This document shows positions 19,040-26,306 of a DNA stretch of 64,000 nt, in pieces. The notes beneath the pieces were generated by a model. The model had not been told where the DNA came from, ran no database searches, and saw only the letters and a list, made by a program, of their open reading frames with translations. The translations under genes were made by a program, and so were the position numbers. The DNA is from Candidatus Zipacnadum vermilionense (GTDB lineage: Bacteria; Armatimonadota; Zipacnadia; Zipacnadales; Zipacnadaceae): the NCBI GenBank assembly GCA_029821755.1, contig JALGSV010000012.1, positions 28,789 through 92,788 of the forward strand, in the 5' to 3' direction. How positions within the stretch are numbered: position 1 is the first letter of the stretch; each line of letters begins with the position of its first letter.

Positions 19040-21517
19040 ATGACACGCCAACACTACACAACCGCCAGCTATCGCACGCGTCCCCTCAACTCCCCCTCTC
19101 CCCAGCCGCAGGCGCGGGAGAGAGGGTTGAGGGGTGAGGTACTGCTCGCCATCGCGAGCCTCCTACTCTTCGCCACTGCCGCCTTCTCGGCCCCCCTGCA
19201 GTTCACCCAACAGGGCCCGGTCCTCACCATTGAGAACCAGTGGGCGAAGTACACCATCGACGCCTCTCGGGGCGCCCAGATGACCTCCTTCGTGTGGACC
19301 CAGGACCAGACCGAGTGGTGCTACGGCGGGGCCAACTCCGGGCTGTTCATTGACCACCTCTGGCAGCAGACCCACCCCGGTGAGCTGCAAAACGCCGCCT
19401 ATGAGTTTGAGGTGCTGGAGCAGACCGAGCAGACGGTGAAGATCCGCGCCTGGCGTGACATCCGACAGCAGACCGATCCCACCATCACTGGCGTCATGCT
19501 GGAGAAGGTGCTGACCTTCTCAGCGGACACTCCCGCCGTCCGCAGCGAGATCACGCTCAAGAACCCCACCGCCGACTTCAAGCGCCCCGGCTTCTGGCGG
19601 CAACACTGCTTCTACCCCGGCGGGACCCAGGGCGACCAGTACTACTTCCGCCCCTCCACCGTCGGCCTGAACCTGGCTGCCTTCAGGCAGCCGGGATCGC
19701 GGCGCCTGGGCGACGAGTGGGTCAAGGACCCCACCGCCGGCTGGACCGCCTGCGTCAGCCCCGCCTCCGGCGACGGCGCCGTCTTCCTGATGGATTACAA
19801 CTACTTACGCTGGCTGTATGACTGCGTGCCCTGCTGGACCAAGGAGTACATGTACGACCGCGTGAACCTCCCGCCGGCCGGGAACTGGCAGACCGAGGAG
19901 TGGTTCATCCCCACGGCGGGGTATCCCGGCGTCAGCTACGCCGACCCGAAGGTCATCGGCTACGTTGCCCAGCAGGACAACAGCCTCGCCATCACCCTGG
20001 GCGCGGCGCTGGGCGAGCAGAAGGACCTCACTGCGCAGGTCAACCTCTTCACCTACCCGCAGATGACGCCGGTCACCGGGCAGAACTTCAAGTACGCCAC
20101 GCTGGGCTTCGCGCCGGTAACCAATACCATCCCCTTCAACCCGGCGCTAGCCACGGGCTTCCTGGCCCGCGTGCATGTGACCGGCGAGGGTGTGGACAGC
20201 CAGTTCGAGGCCTTCTTCGCCCCCGGCGTCTCGCCGTATGAGATCAACCCCACGCGTGTCGTCTACCACACCCCCAAGCCGCCCAAGCAGAAGCAGTACT
20301 TCTTCCCCGAGCAAGCCCCCGCCCTCCCGGAGAAGCCGTCCATCTTGTTCCTGAAGGGCCTGCACGCCGAGCGCTACCAGGTAGAGGCGGCCGCCAAACT
20401 CCTCGGCGCGACGCTGAAAAAGTCGTACTTCGAGGCCAACGTCTACGGCCACCGCGTGGACTACGTGCCCTCCTCCATCGAAGAGATGTTCCAGTACAAC
20501 CTGATCGTCATCGGGAACATCGACTATGAGGCGATAGGCGAGGACTTCGCCGCGTACCTCAAGTACTATGTCGAGCACGGCGGCGGCCTGCTGGTGCTGG
20601 GCGGGGACTGGGCCTTCGGGCACGGGGAGTATGCGGGGACTCCGTTCGAGGAGCTGCTGCCGATCAAGTGCGGGGGGAGCTTCGATCTGAAGCCGGCCGG
20701 GCCGAACGCAGTGCTAACGATGGACGGTGAGCCTTTCGATCCGGCCGCCAAGCCGACGGTGGCCTTCGTGCATGTGCCGACCGAGGTGAAGCCCGGCGCT
20801 CAGATACCCATGCGGGCCGGAGCCGCGCCCTTCCTGGTGGTGGGATACCCTGGGCACCAAGGCACAGTCGGGGTGATGCTGGGTGCGCCGTTGGGCAAGC
20901 CCGCGCTCGGTGAAGCCTTCTGGCAGTGGCGCGACTGGCCCAAACTGATGGAGACGATCATGGGCGAGCAGATGGGGGTCTACGAGAAGCCGCCTACTAC
21001 TCCGGCTGTCCCTACCGCCATCCAGAACTCCCTCGTCAAGTTCTCCACCAACAAAGGCGACATCATGATCGAGACCTTTGACCAGGAGGCGCCCATCACC
21101 GCCGGCAACTTCCTGCTGCTGGTGAAGCAGGGCTACTATGACGGCATCGTGCTGCATCGCGTCGTTCCGGGCTTCGTGGTGCAGGGCGGCGACCCCACGG
21201 GGACCGGCTCCGGCGGCCCCGGCTGGTCCATCCCTCTGGAGGTCAAGCCCACCCTCAAGCACGAACGCGGCTACCTCTCCATGGCCCGCGCCCCCGACCC
21301 CAACTCCGCCGGCAGCCAGTTCTTCATCTGCCTGGACACCGGCGCGGTAGAGTGTCTGGACATGAACTACGCGGTCTTCGGCAAGGTCCTCTTCGGCATG
21401 GACGTGGTGGATAAGCTGCAAGTGGGGGACAAGCTGCTGAAGGTGACGCTGGAGAAGGCCGGCCCGAACGGAGCGGCAGCGGAGAAGACGTCCCTGGCGG
21501 TGAGGATAGACAAGTAG
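19040..21517 (+). CDS. Secreted multidomain protein ending in a cyclophilin-type peptidyl-prolyl isomerase
   Basis: An 825-residue exported protein with an unusual domain order. The signal core VLLAIASLLLFATAAFSA is preceded by an arginine-rich n-region encoded by a palindromic repeat (19081-19139). Residues about 50-420 are beta-rich, like glycan-binding or glycosidase accessory folds. Residues about 430-640 resemble a class I glutamine-amidotransferase/ThuA-like Rossmann fold (LIVIGNIDYEAI, GGGLLVLGGD). Residues about 665-825 are a cyclophilin with LHRVVPGFVVQGGD and SAGSQFFI. AGGAGG eight bases before ATG 19040 supports this start, so the repeat is translated. The cyclophilin may fold extracytoplasmic enzymes. 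The fusion is clear in one uninterrupted frame. Confidence 0.8.
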   Translation: MTRQHYTTASYRTRPLNSPSPQPQARERGLRGEVLLAIASLLLFATAAFSAPLQFTQQGPVLTIENQWAKYTIDASRGAQMTSFVWTQDQTEWCYGGANSGLFIDHLWQQTHPGELQNAAYEFEVLEQTEQTVKIRAWRDIRQQTDPTITGVMLEKVLTFSADTPAVRSEITLKNPTADFKRPGFWRQHCFYPGGTQGDQYYFRPSTVGLNLAAFRQPGSRRLGDEWVKDPTAGWTACVSPASGDGAVFLMDYNYLRWLYDCVPCWTKEYMYDRVNLPPAGNWQTEEWFIPTAGYPGVSYADPKVIGYVAQQDNSLAITLGAALGEQKDLTAQVNLFTYPQMTPVTGQNFKYATLGFAPVTNTIPFNPALATGFLARVHVTGEGVDSQFEAFFAPGVSPYEINPTRVVYHTPKPPKQKQYFFPEQAPALPEKPSILFLKGLHAERYQVEAAAKLLGATLKKSYFEANVYGHRVDYVPSSIEEMFQYNLIVIGNIDYEAIGEDFAAYLKYYVEHGGGLLVLGGDWAFGHGEYAGTPFEELLPIKCGGSFDLKPAGPNAVLTMDGEPFDPAAKPTVAFVHVPTEVKPGAQIPMRAGAAPFLVVGYPGHQGTVGVMLGAPLGKPALGEAFWQWRDWPKLMETIMGEQMGVYEKPPTTPAVPTAIQNSLVKFSTNKGDIMIETFDQEAPITAGNFLLLVKQGYYDGIVLHRVVPGFVVQGGDPTGTGSGGPGWSIPLEVKPTLKHERGYLSMARAPDPNSAGSQFFICLDTGAVECLDMNYAVFGKVLFGMDVVDKLQVGDKLLKVTLEKAGPNGAAAEKTSLAVRIDK
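19081..19139. repeat. Palindromic repeat family R1, copy c (inside a coding sequence)
   Basis: Arms CCCCCTCTCCC and GGGAGAGAGGG with the loop element AGCCGCAGGCG, and tail GAGGGGTGAGG. It is read in frame and adds about 20 residues before the signal-peptide core of the cyclophilin fusion protein. Confidence 0.75.
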
Positions 21518-21529
21518 GGGAGACCCTCG

Positions 21530-21594
21530 GAACCCCCTCTCCCCAGCGTGCCCACGTCGCGTGGGCCGCGCGGGAGAGGGGGCAGGGGGTGAGG
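21530..21594. repeat. Palindromic repeat family R1, copy d (intergenic)
   Basis: Arms AACCCCCTCTCCC / GGGAGAGGGGG, an extended inner palindrome (CCCACG/CGTGGG) and tail CAGGGGGTGAGG. It sits between two convergent genes (cyclophilin fusion and creatininase). Confidence 0.8.
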
Positions 21595-21631
21595 TTCTGC
21601 AGCAGCCGGGCCACAGGGAGGGCCATCCCCC

Positions 21632-22411
21632 TCATCGTTTCTCCCAATACTCCCGCAGAAACCTCGCCCCGTTCGCCACGGCCGCCTCCATAACCACCTT
21701 CCCCGTCTCCGCCGTGGCACAGGTAGGCGCGCCATAGCAGCCGCTCTGACTCTCCTGCAGGTACCACGTTGACCACGTTACCCGCTGTCTCCCCTGGAAG
21801 CCGTCTCCCGCCACGAAGTCCGAGTGGTAGCGCATGGTGTCCTCGTCGGTGGCTTTAGACATGTCCACCACCTCCGGGCTCAGGTGCAGCAGCAGGGAGG
21901 TCTCCCACTCACCGGCGTGGATCGCCCCGCCCTGCGGCGACTGGCGCACCGCGTTGAACTCGTCCCGCGACAACCCGGCGGGACTGATGATCGCAACGGC
22001 CTTGTCGGTGGCGTCGCACAGCTCGCGAGAGACGGTGTTGAGCGGGCCGCTGTGGTGGCCGTGGCAATCCAGGATCGCCAGCTTGTCGAAGCCCATCTCC
22101 AGCGCCGAGAAGCACACGTCGTAGATCAGGTCCATAAAGACGCGGCTGCGGACCACGATGGTGCCCGGCCACTGCTTCATGATCTTCATGGAGTACCCAT
22201 AACGGATGGCATCCATCAGCAGCAGCGGCAGGTCGGGGGCGAGCGCCTCGGCCAGACCCAGCCCGTAGGCCTCGGCGATGCGCGCGTCGGTATCCACCGG
22301 CAGGTGCGGCCCATGCTCCTCGGTCGTCCCCACCGGCAGGATCAGCAGCGAGTGCTTGTCAATATGCTCCTGGATCTGGGGCCAGGATTGGTCACGGAAC
22401 AGGAAGGACAT
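21632..22411 (-). CDS. Creatininase family amidohydrolase
   Basis: A 259-residue metal-dependent hydrolase of the creatininase/MftE-like family, acting on cyclic amides or related C-N bonds. Metal ligands are visible in PVGTTEEHGPHLPVDTD (about residues 27-43), in DCHGHHSG (variant of the usual NGHGGN) and in the family motif HAGEWETS. ATG 22411 is chosen because AAAGGTGA lies eight bases upstream; an upstream extension to 22621 covers repeat DNA. It lies downstream of a Gfo/Idh gene on the same strand, but 336 bases of repeat-rich DNA intervene. Substrate not identifiable. Confidence 0.87.
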   Translation of the reverse strand: MSFLFRDQSWPQIQEHIDKHSLLILPVGTTEEHGPHLPVDTDARIAEAYGLGLAEALAPDLPLLLMDAIRYGYSMKIMKQWPGTIVVRSRVFMDLIYDVCFSALEMGFDKLAILDCHGHHSGPLNTVSRELCDATDKAVAIISPAGLSRDEFNAVRQSPQGGAIHAGEWETSLLLHLSPEVVDMSKATDEDTMRYHSDFVAGDGFQGRQRVTWSTWYLQESQSGCYGAPTCATAETGKVVMEAAVANGARFLREYWEKR

Positions 22412-22443
22412 GTGAGTCACCTTTCTTTGCGTAGCGTGGGTTC

Positions 22444-22495
22444 CTCCCGGTGGTCCCGGTGGTCCCGGTGGCACCGGTGTCTCGCTGGTGCAGGG
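22444..22495. repeat. Repeat family R2 copy (CCGGTGGCACCGG type)
   Basis: Three CCGGTGGT-like units lead into the hairpin CCGGTGGCACCGG followed by TGTCTCGCTGGTG. A close copy occurs at 28385-28411 (CCGGTGGCACCGG then CGTCTCGCCGGTG). Intergenic in both places. Confidence 0.65.
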
Positions 22496-22631
22496 GTGGC
22501 TGGCGCCGTCATCCGCCGCTTTTCGTAGGGGCGAATGCTGGGCGCTTCCGAGCGCCCAATATCCGCCCGCGCCAGGAGAGAGCAAATCGCTGCAAGCGCG
22601 GGCCCGAAGGTTCGAGATCACCAGTCCTAGC

Positions 22632-22712
22632 CGCGTGGGGCGGGCTTTCTAGCCCGCCCTCCCCTGCACACGAAGCTCCCGACGCGGGCTAGAAAGCTCG
22701 CGCCACGCGGAG
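22632..22712. repeat. Repeat family R3, two facing arms (GCGGGCTTTCTAGCCCGC type)
   Basis: GGGCGGGCTTTCTAGCCCGCC is answered 40 bases later by GCGGGCTAGAAAGCTCGC. The outer GCGTGG and CCACGC pair as well, so the unit can fold into one large cruciform. Related shorter copies lie at 28358-28379 and 57962-57984. Confidence 0.65.
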
Positions 22713-22747
22713 GGGGCCTTTCTTAACACAACCCCGTAGCCCCTGCC

Positions 22748-23872
22748 CTACAGCGATCGCCAGCCCCTCGCCCTCGCCGACTTCTCCGCTACCGCCAGCA
22801 TCCTCTGCAGCTCCAGACCCCGGTGGAGGCTCGGCTCCCCCTGCTTCCCCGTGGCTACCGCCTCCAGGAAAGTGTAGAGGCAGTGCATGTGGCTGCGGAT
22901 CCAGCCGATGCTGAACTTCGGCGCGGGGAAGCCAGCGGGCTTTTCATAGCGCTGCACCGTCGCGATGCTGTTCCAGCCGCGGGTGCCGCCCAGCGGCGCC
23001 TCCGGTTGGCGCAGGTCGTAGGCCTCCAGGTAGTTGGGCTGCATGGAATTGAAGCGCAGCGCCCCCTGGTCACCGTGAATCTCAAAGCGCATCTCGTCCT
23101 CGGCGCCGGTGGCGATCTTAGTGGCCTCGATCGTCCCCGCCGCTCCGTTCCCCAACCGCGCCAGCATCAGCATCTGATCATCAGCCTCCACCGGCACCAG
23201 CTCCCCCGTCGCGTTGGGGCGCTGGGGGTAGAGAATCCGCGTCTCGGTGCAAATCTCCGCAATCGGGCCGATGAGGTGGTCCATCAAGTCCACGACGTGC
23301 GAGCCCAGGTCCTGCAGCACCCCGCCCCCTTCCGACGTGAGCTGCTTCCAGCCCATGGGCTTGCTCGCGTCCACGCTGCCCGAGTGCATGTAGGCTGCCC
23401 GGAAGCTCAGCACGTTGCCCACGAAACCCTCCTGCAGCAATTGCTTGGCGTGGAGTGTCGCCGGGAAGAAGCGGTACTCCAGCGTCATCTGCGTGATCCC
23501 TCGGTACCCTTCCAGCGCCGCGGCTATCCGCGCCCCGTCGGCGGGGTCCACCACCAGCGGCTTCTCGCAGTACAGGTGCTTCCCTGTCGCCAGCACCGCC
23601 AGCACCTGCTCGGCGTGGAGGCTATTGGGGGAGCAGATGTTGATGATGTCAATATCGTCGCGGTCGAGCAGCTCCCGCCAGTCGGCGGTGCCGAATTCGA
23701 AGCCCCCCTGCTCCGCCGCCGCGGCCGCCCGCGCCTCGTCGCACTCCGCCACCCCCACCAGCCGCGTCCTCACCGCTGGCGGGTCGTAGAACAGCGGGAT
23801 GCTCCCGTACCCGTATGCGTGTACCTTGCCGATGAAGCCAAAACCGATGATCCCAACGCCGAGTGTTTCCAT
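22748..23872 (-). CDS. Gfo/Idh/MocA family oxidoreductase
   Basis: A 374-residue NAD(P)-dependent sugar oxidoreductase. The N-terminal loop is GIIGFGFIGKVHA. The catalytic motif is YCEKPLVV near residue 100, with SHVVDLMDHLIG in the C-terminal domain (conserved Asp/His region). TAGGTGG lies seven bases before ATG 23872. It lies downstream of the FGGY kinase operon on the same strand, separated by a palindromic repeat. It may feed that pathway by oxidising a free sugar or sugar acid. Substrate unknown. Confidence 0.88.
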   Translation of the reverse strand: METLGVGIIGFGFIGKVHAYGYGSIPLFYDPPAVRTRLVGVAECDEARAAAAAEQGGFEFGTADWRELLDRDDIDIINICSPNSLHAEQVLAVLATGKHLYCEKPLVVDPADGARIAAALEGYRGITQMTLEYRFFPATLHAKQLLQEGFVGNVLSFRAAYMHSGSVDASKPMGWKQLTSEGGGVLQDLGSHVVDLMDHLIGPIAEICTETRILYPQRPNATGELVPVEADDQMLMLARLGNGAAGTIEATKIATGAEDEMRFEIHGDQGALRFNSMQPNYLEAYDLRQPEAPLGGTRGWNSIATVQRYEKPAGFPAPKFSIGWIRSHMHCLYTFLEAVATGKQGEPSLHRGLELQRMLAVAEKSARARGWRSL

Positions 23873-23931
23873 AGTTAACCACCTACAGTGTGACGCTCTC
23901 GTACTCAGTGCCGCTGCCCTTGTTCTCCTCA

Positions 23932-23981
23932 GAACCCCCTCCTCCCGAGCGTAGCGAGGGAGAGGGGGCAGGGGGTGAGGC
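23932..23981. repeat. Palindromic repeat family R1, copy e (intergenic)
   Basis: AACCCCCTCCTCCC, loop GAGCGTAGC, then GAGGGAGAGGGGGCAGGGGGTGAGG in two parts. It starts about 14 bases downstream of the FGGY kinase stop, the place of a transcript end. Confidence 0.8.
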
Positions 23982-23995
23982 GTCAGCGTCGCGGG

Positions 23996-25495
23996 CTAGG
24001 GCCCATACATCCTCTCATACAACCCCTTGTACCTCCCATACACCTCCCGATACACTCCGAACAGCTCCTCCTCCGGCGCGAACACCCGCTCCGGCCGATA
24101 CCACGCCCGCGCCGCCTCCTCCACCTGGGCAAACTGCCCCACCCCTGTCGCCGCCAGCATGGCCGCGCCGAGGTTGGCCGCGTCGGCGCAGGCGGGACGT
24201 TCCACCGGCCGCCCCAGCAGGTCGGCTTTCATCTGCAGCCACAGATCGCTCCGCGCCGCACCCCCCAGGGACCGCACCGAACTGATCTCCACGCCCCGCT
24301 CCTGCAGCGGCTCCAGGCACTCCTGTAGCAAACACGCGCACGCCTCCATCACCGCTCGCGCCAGGTGCGCCCGCGTGTGGCTCAGCGTCAGCCCCGCGAA
24401 GGCCCCGCGGGCTGAGGCGTTGTAGGTCGGCGTCGCCGTGCCGCACAGATGCGGCAGCATCGTCAGCCCCTCACATCCCACCGGCACCTCGGCCACGCCC
24501 TGCAGGAAGCTGTCGTAGTCCTCCCCCGGCGCGCATAGGTCGCGCAGCCACTTGAGCACGATCGCCGAGGTGGGGGCGAAGGTCATGCTATAGTGCAGCC
24601 CCGGCGCGGCGTGGCGACCCGCGTACAGCCGGTCGTCGTCCACCAACTCCGCGGTAGTGGTCACCACCGCCAGCGCCGTCCCCGTCGTCTCCGTCACCAG
24701 CCCCGGCGCGACATTCCCCGCGCCGACCGCTCCGGCGAGCTGGTCGTTGCACCCCACGCACACCGGCACGCCCGCCGCCAATCCCAGCTCCCGCGCCGCC
24801 TCCCCGCGCAGCTCGCCCACTACCGTCCCCGGCGCATGGACAGTCGGAAGCTGCTCCGCCGTCACCCCCGCCGCCTCTAGCAGCCGCCCCGCCCACTCCC
24901 GCGCCCGCACGTCGTACATCCCGCTCATCTGCGCGATATTGTAGTCGGTAGCGGTCTCCCCGGTCAGCCGCCAGATCAGGTAGTCCGGCAGGCACAGGAA
25001 CCTCCAGGCCCCATGCGCGGCAGGCTCATGCTCGGCCAGCCACGCCAGCTTGAAGATGGTCATCTCCCCGGGAATCCAGGGATACCCAGTCAGCCGCCGG
25101 TACTCTTCCCGCGACAGCCACTCGCGCTCCCACCGCCGCGCGATCTCCTCGGAGCGGTTGTCCACCCAGACGATGGCGTTGCGCAGGGGGCAGCCATTAT
25201 GGCCGAGAGGGATGAAGGACTGGCCCTGGGAAGCGAAGCCGATGCCGCGGATGGCCTCACCCCCTACCCCCTCTCCCTCGCCTGCGGCTCTGGCGAGGGG
25301 GGAGGCGGAGAGGACGGCACGGGTCCCGGCGACCGCCGCTTGCCAATAAGCCTCCGCCTCCATCTCCGCCCAGCCCGGCTGCGGGGTGCGGAGGTGGTAC
25401 TCCTCCACATGCACCCCCAATACCACGCCCTCGTCAGAAACGAGCGCGGTCTTGAGCGACGTGGTGCCAATGTCGAAGGTGAGGTAATGGGACAT
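23996..25495 (-). CDS. FGGY family carbohydrate kinase (xylulokinase-like)
   Basis: A 499-residue ATP-dependent sugar kinase. It starts with the FGGY phosphate-binding motif DIGTTSLK, has WVDNRSEE (substrate and catalytic Asp region) in the middle, and TETTGTALAV and LGGAARSDLWLQMKADLLGRPV in the C-terminal ATPase lobe. Overall pattern is nearest to xylulokinase or gluconokinase types. The gene starts three bases after the upstream cyclase-fold gene. Near residues 64-80 a palindromic repeat (25256-25310) is translated as SPLARAAGEGEGVGGEA, an insert relative to normal kinases. Exact sugar not determined. Confidence 0.87.
   Translation of the reverse strand: MSHYLTFDIGTTSLKTALVSDEGVVLGVHVEEYHLRTPQPGWAEMEAEAYWQAAVAGTRAVLSASPLARAAGEGEGVGGEAIRGIGFASQGQSFIPLGHNGCPLRNAIVWVDNRSEEIARRWEREWLSREEYRRLTGYPWIPGEMTIFKLAWLAEHEPAAHGAWRFLCLPDYLIWRLTGETATDYNIAQMSGMYDVRAREWAGRLLEAAGVTAEQLPTVHAPGTVVGELRGEAARELGLAAGVPVCVGCNDQLAGAVGAGNVAPGLVTETTGTALAVVTTTAELVDDDRLYAGRHAAPGLHYSMTFAPTSAIVLKWLRDLCAPGEDYDSFLQGVAEVPVGCEGLTMLPHLCGTATPTYNASARGAFAGLTLSHTRAHLARAVMEACACLLQECLEPLQERGVEISSVRSLGGAARSDLWLQMKADLLGRPVERPACADAANLGAAMLAATGVGQFAQVEEAARAWYRPERVFAPEEELFGVYREVYGRYKGLYERMYGP
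25256..25310. repeat. Palindromic repeat family R1, copy f (inside a coding sequence)
   Basis: Read on the minus strand, it has CCCCCTCGCC, loop AGAGCCGCAG, GGCGAGGGAGAGGGGG and tail TAGGGGGTGAGG. It is in frame in the FGGY kinase and shares the loop AGCCGCAGGCG with copy c. Confidence 0.75.
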
Positions 25496-25498
25496 CGC

Positions 25499-26296
25499 TC
25501 ACTCTGGTGGGCCCGATGACCGCGCGTCCTCTGCTTCCCACTCCTTGACGCAATGATCGTAGAATTCCGTTGCGTGCCTGTACTTTTGCTCAGCCTCTGG
25601 GGGAACGTCGAACCCGGTGAGGAGGGCCATTAGCTGTTTTCGCGGGGGTTGGTTCTTCTTTCGGCACCGCTCCAGGTGGGCGTTCGGCCACGCCAATGCC
25701 CACATCTGGACCGCCTTCACTTGGCCTCCCCCGCTCTTCAGTGGCACGTCGTAGCGCATGAAGATGCGCGACATGCGCTCGTGCGCCTCCCCCCGGCCCT
25801 CGGCTAGCCACCCCACGTACGCACCGCAGGATGGCGTCGCTATCACGCCCATTGCGTCGGCGCGCTCATACCAGTTTGCGGCGTCGTCGACCCCGGAGCC
25901 CAGGGCATTGCCCTCGTCCTCGTTGTACAGTATGTCACCGACGCCTATCGCACCGCGTAGCGGGAGGCGCAAGGACAGAGCGTGCACGAACAGATCCTGA
26001 ACCATCATCGCGCACCGGGTGATCGCCCCGGGGGTCGCCAGGCACGTCTTCCACGTCAGTTGGATGAAGTCACCGCCCAGCGAGACCCTGAGCGCGTCGA
26101 ATTCCGCGGCTGGGGTGGTAGCTGCGACCCGCTCCGACCATGGGATGTACTCCTCCCTTGCGTGCTGTGCCAGCAGTCCGAGAGCTTTGAGAAGGCGCTC
26201 AGCCCCCGGCTTCTCGCGTCCCTTGGCGCCAAGCACGTCGACATCAACGACAATCCCGAGGTCTTCGACATCTCGCGTCCGAACGTCTGTGTTCAT
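25499..26296 (-). CDS. Uncharacterised protein resembling a degenerate class III nucleotide-cyclase fold
   Basis: A 265-residue soluble protein. The opening LGIVVDVDVLGAKG and later LRGAIGVGDILYNED...GSGVDDAANWYERADAMG follow the layout of the widespread 'YIDILGFK' proteins, which have a cyclase homology-like fold. Catalytic metal residues are not convincingly complete, so it may bind a nucleotide rather than make a cyclic one. It lies between a class III aminotransferase (10 bases upstream) and an FGGY kinase (3 bases downstream) and must be co-transcribed with them. Base use is less GC-rich than its neighbours. Fold assignment is a pattern judgement; function unknown. Confidence 0.5.
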   Translation of the reverse strand: MNTDVRTRDVEDLGIVVDVDVLGAKGREKPGAERLLKALGLLAQHAREEYIPWSERVAATTPAAEFDALRVSLGGDFIQLTWKTCLATPGAITRCAMMVQDLFVHALSLRLPLRGAIGVGDILYNEDEGNALGSGVDDAANWYERADAMGVIATPSCGAYVGWLAEGRGEAHERMSRIFMRYDVPLKSGGGQVKAVQMWALAWPNAHLERCRKKNQPPRKQLMALLTGFDVPPEAEQKYRHATEFYDHCVKEWEAEDARSSGPPE

Positions 26297-26306
26297 TGGG
26301 GTCCCC

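Larger units (their letters stand above)
22412..22747. other. Gene-free gap filled with palindromic repeats
   Basis: Between the creatininase start and the Gfo/Idh stop there is no supported gene. It holds a GGTCCCGGT-rich tandem and hairpin near 22444-22495, similar to one at 28385-28411. It also holds two GGGCTTTCTAGCCC-type hairpin arms at 22632-22712. Confidence 0.7.
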
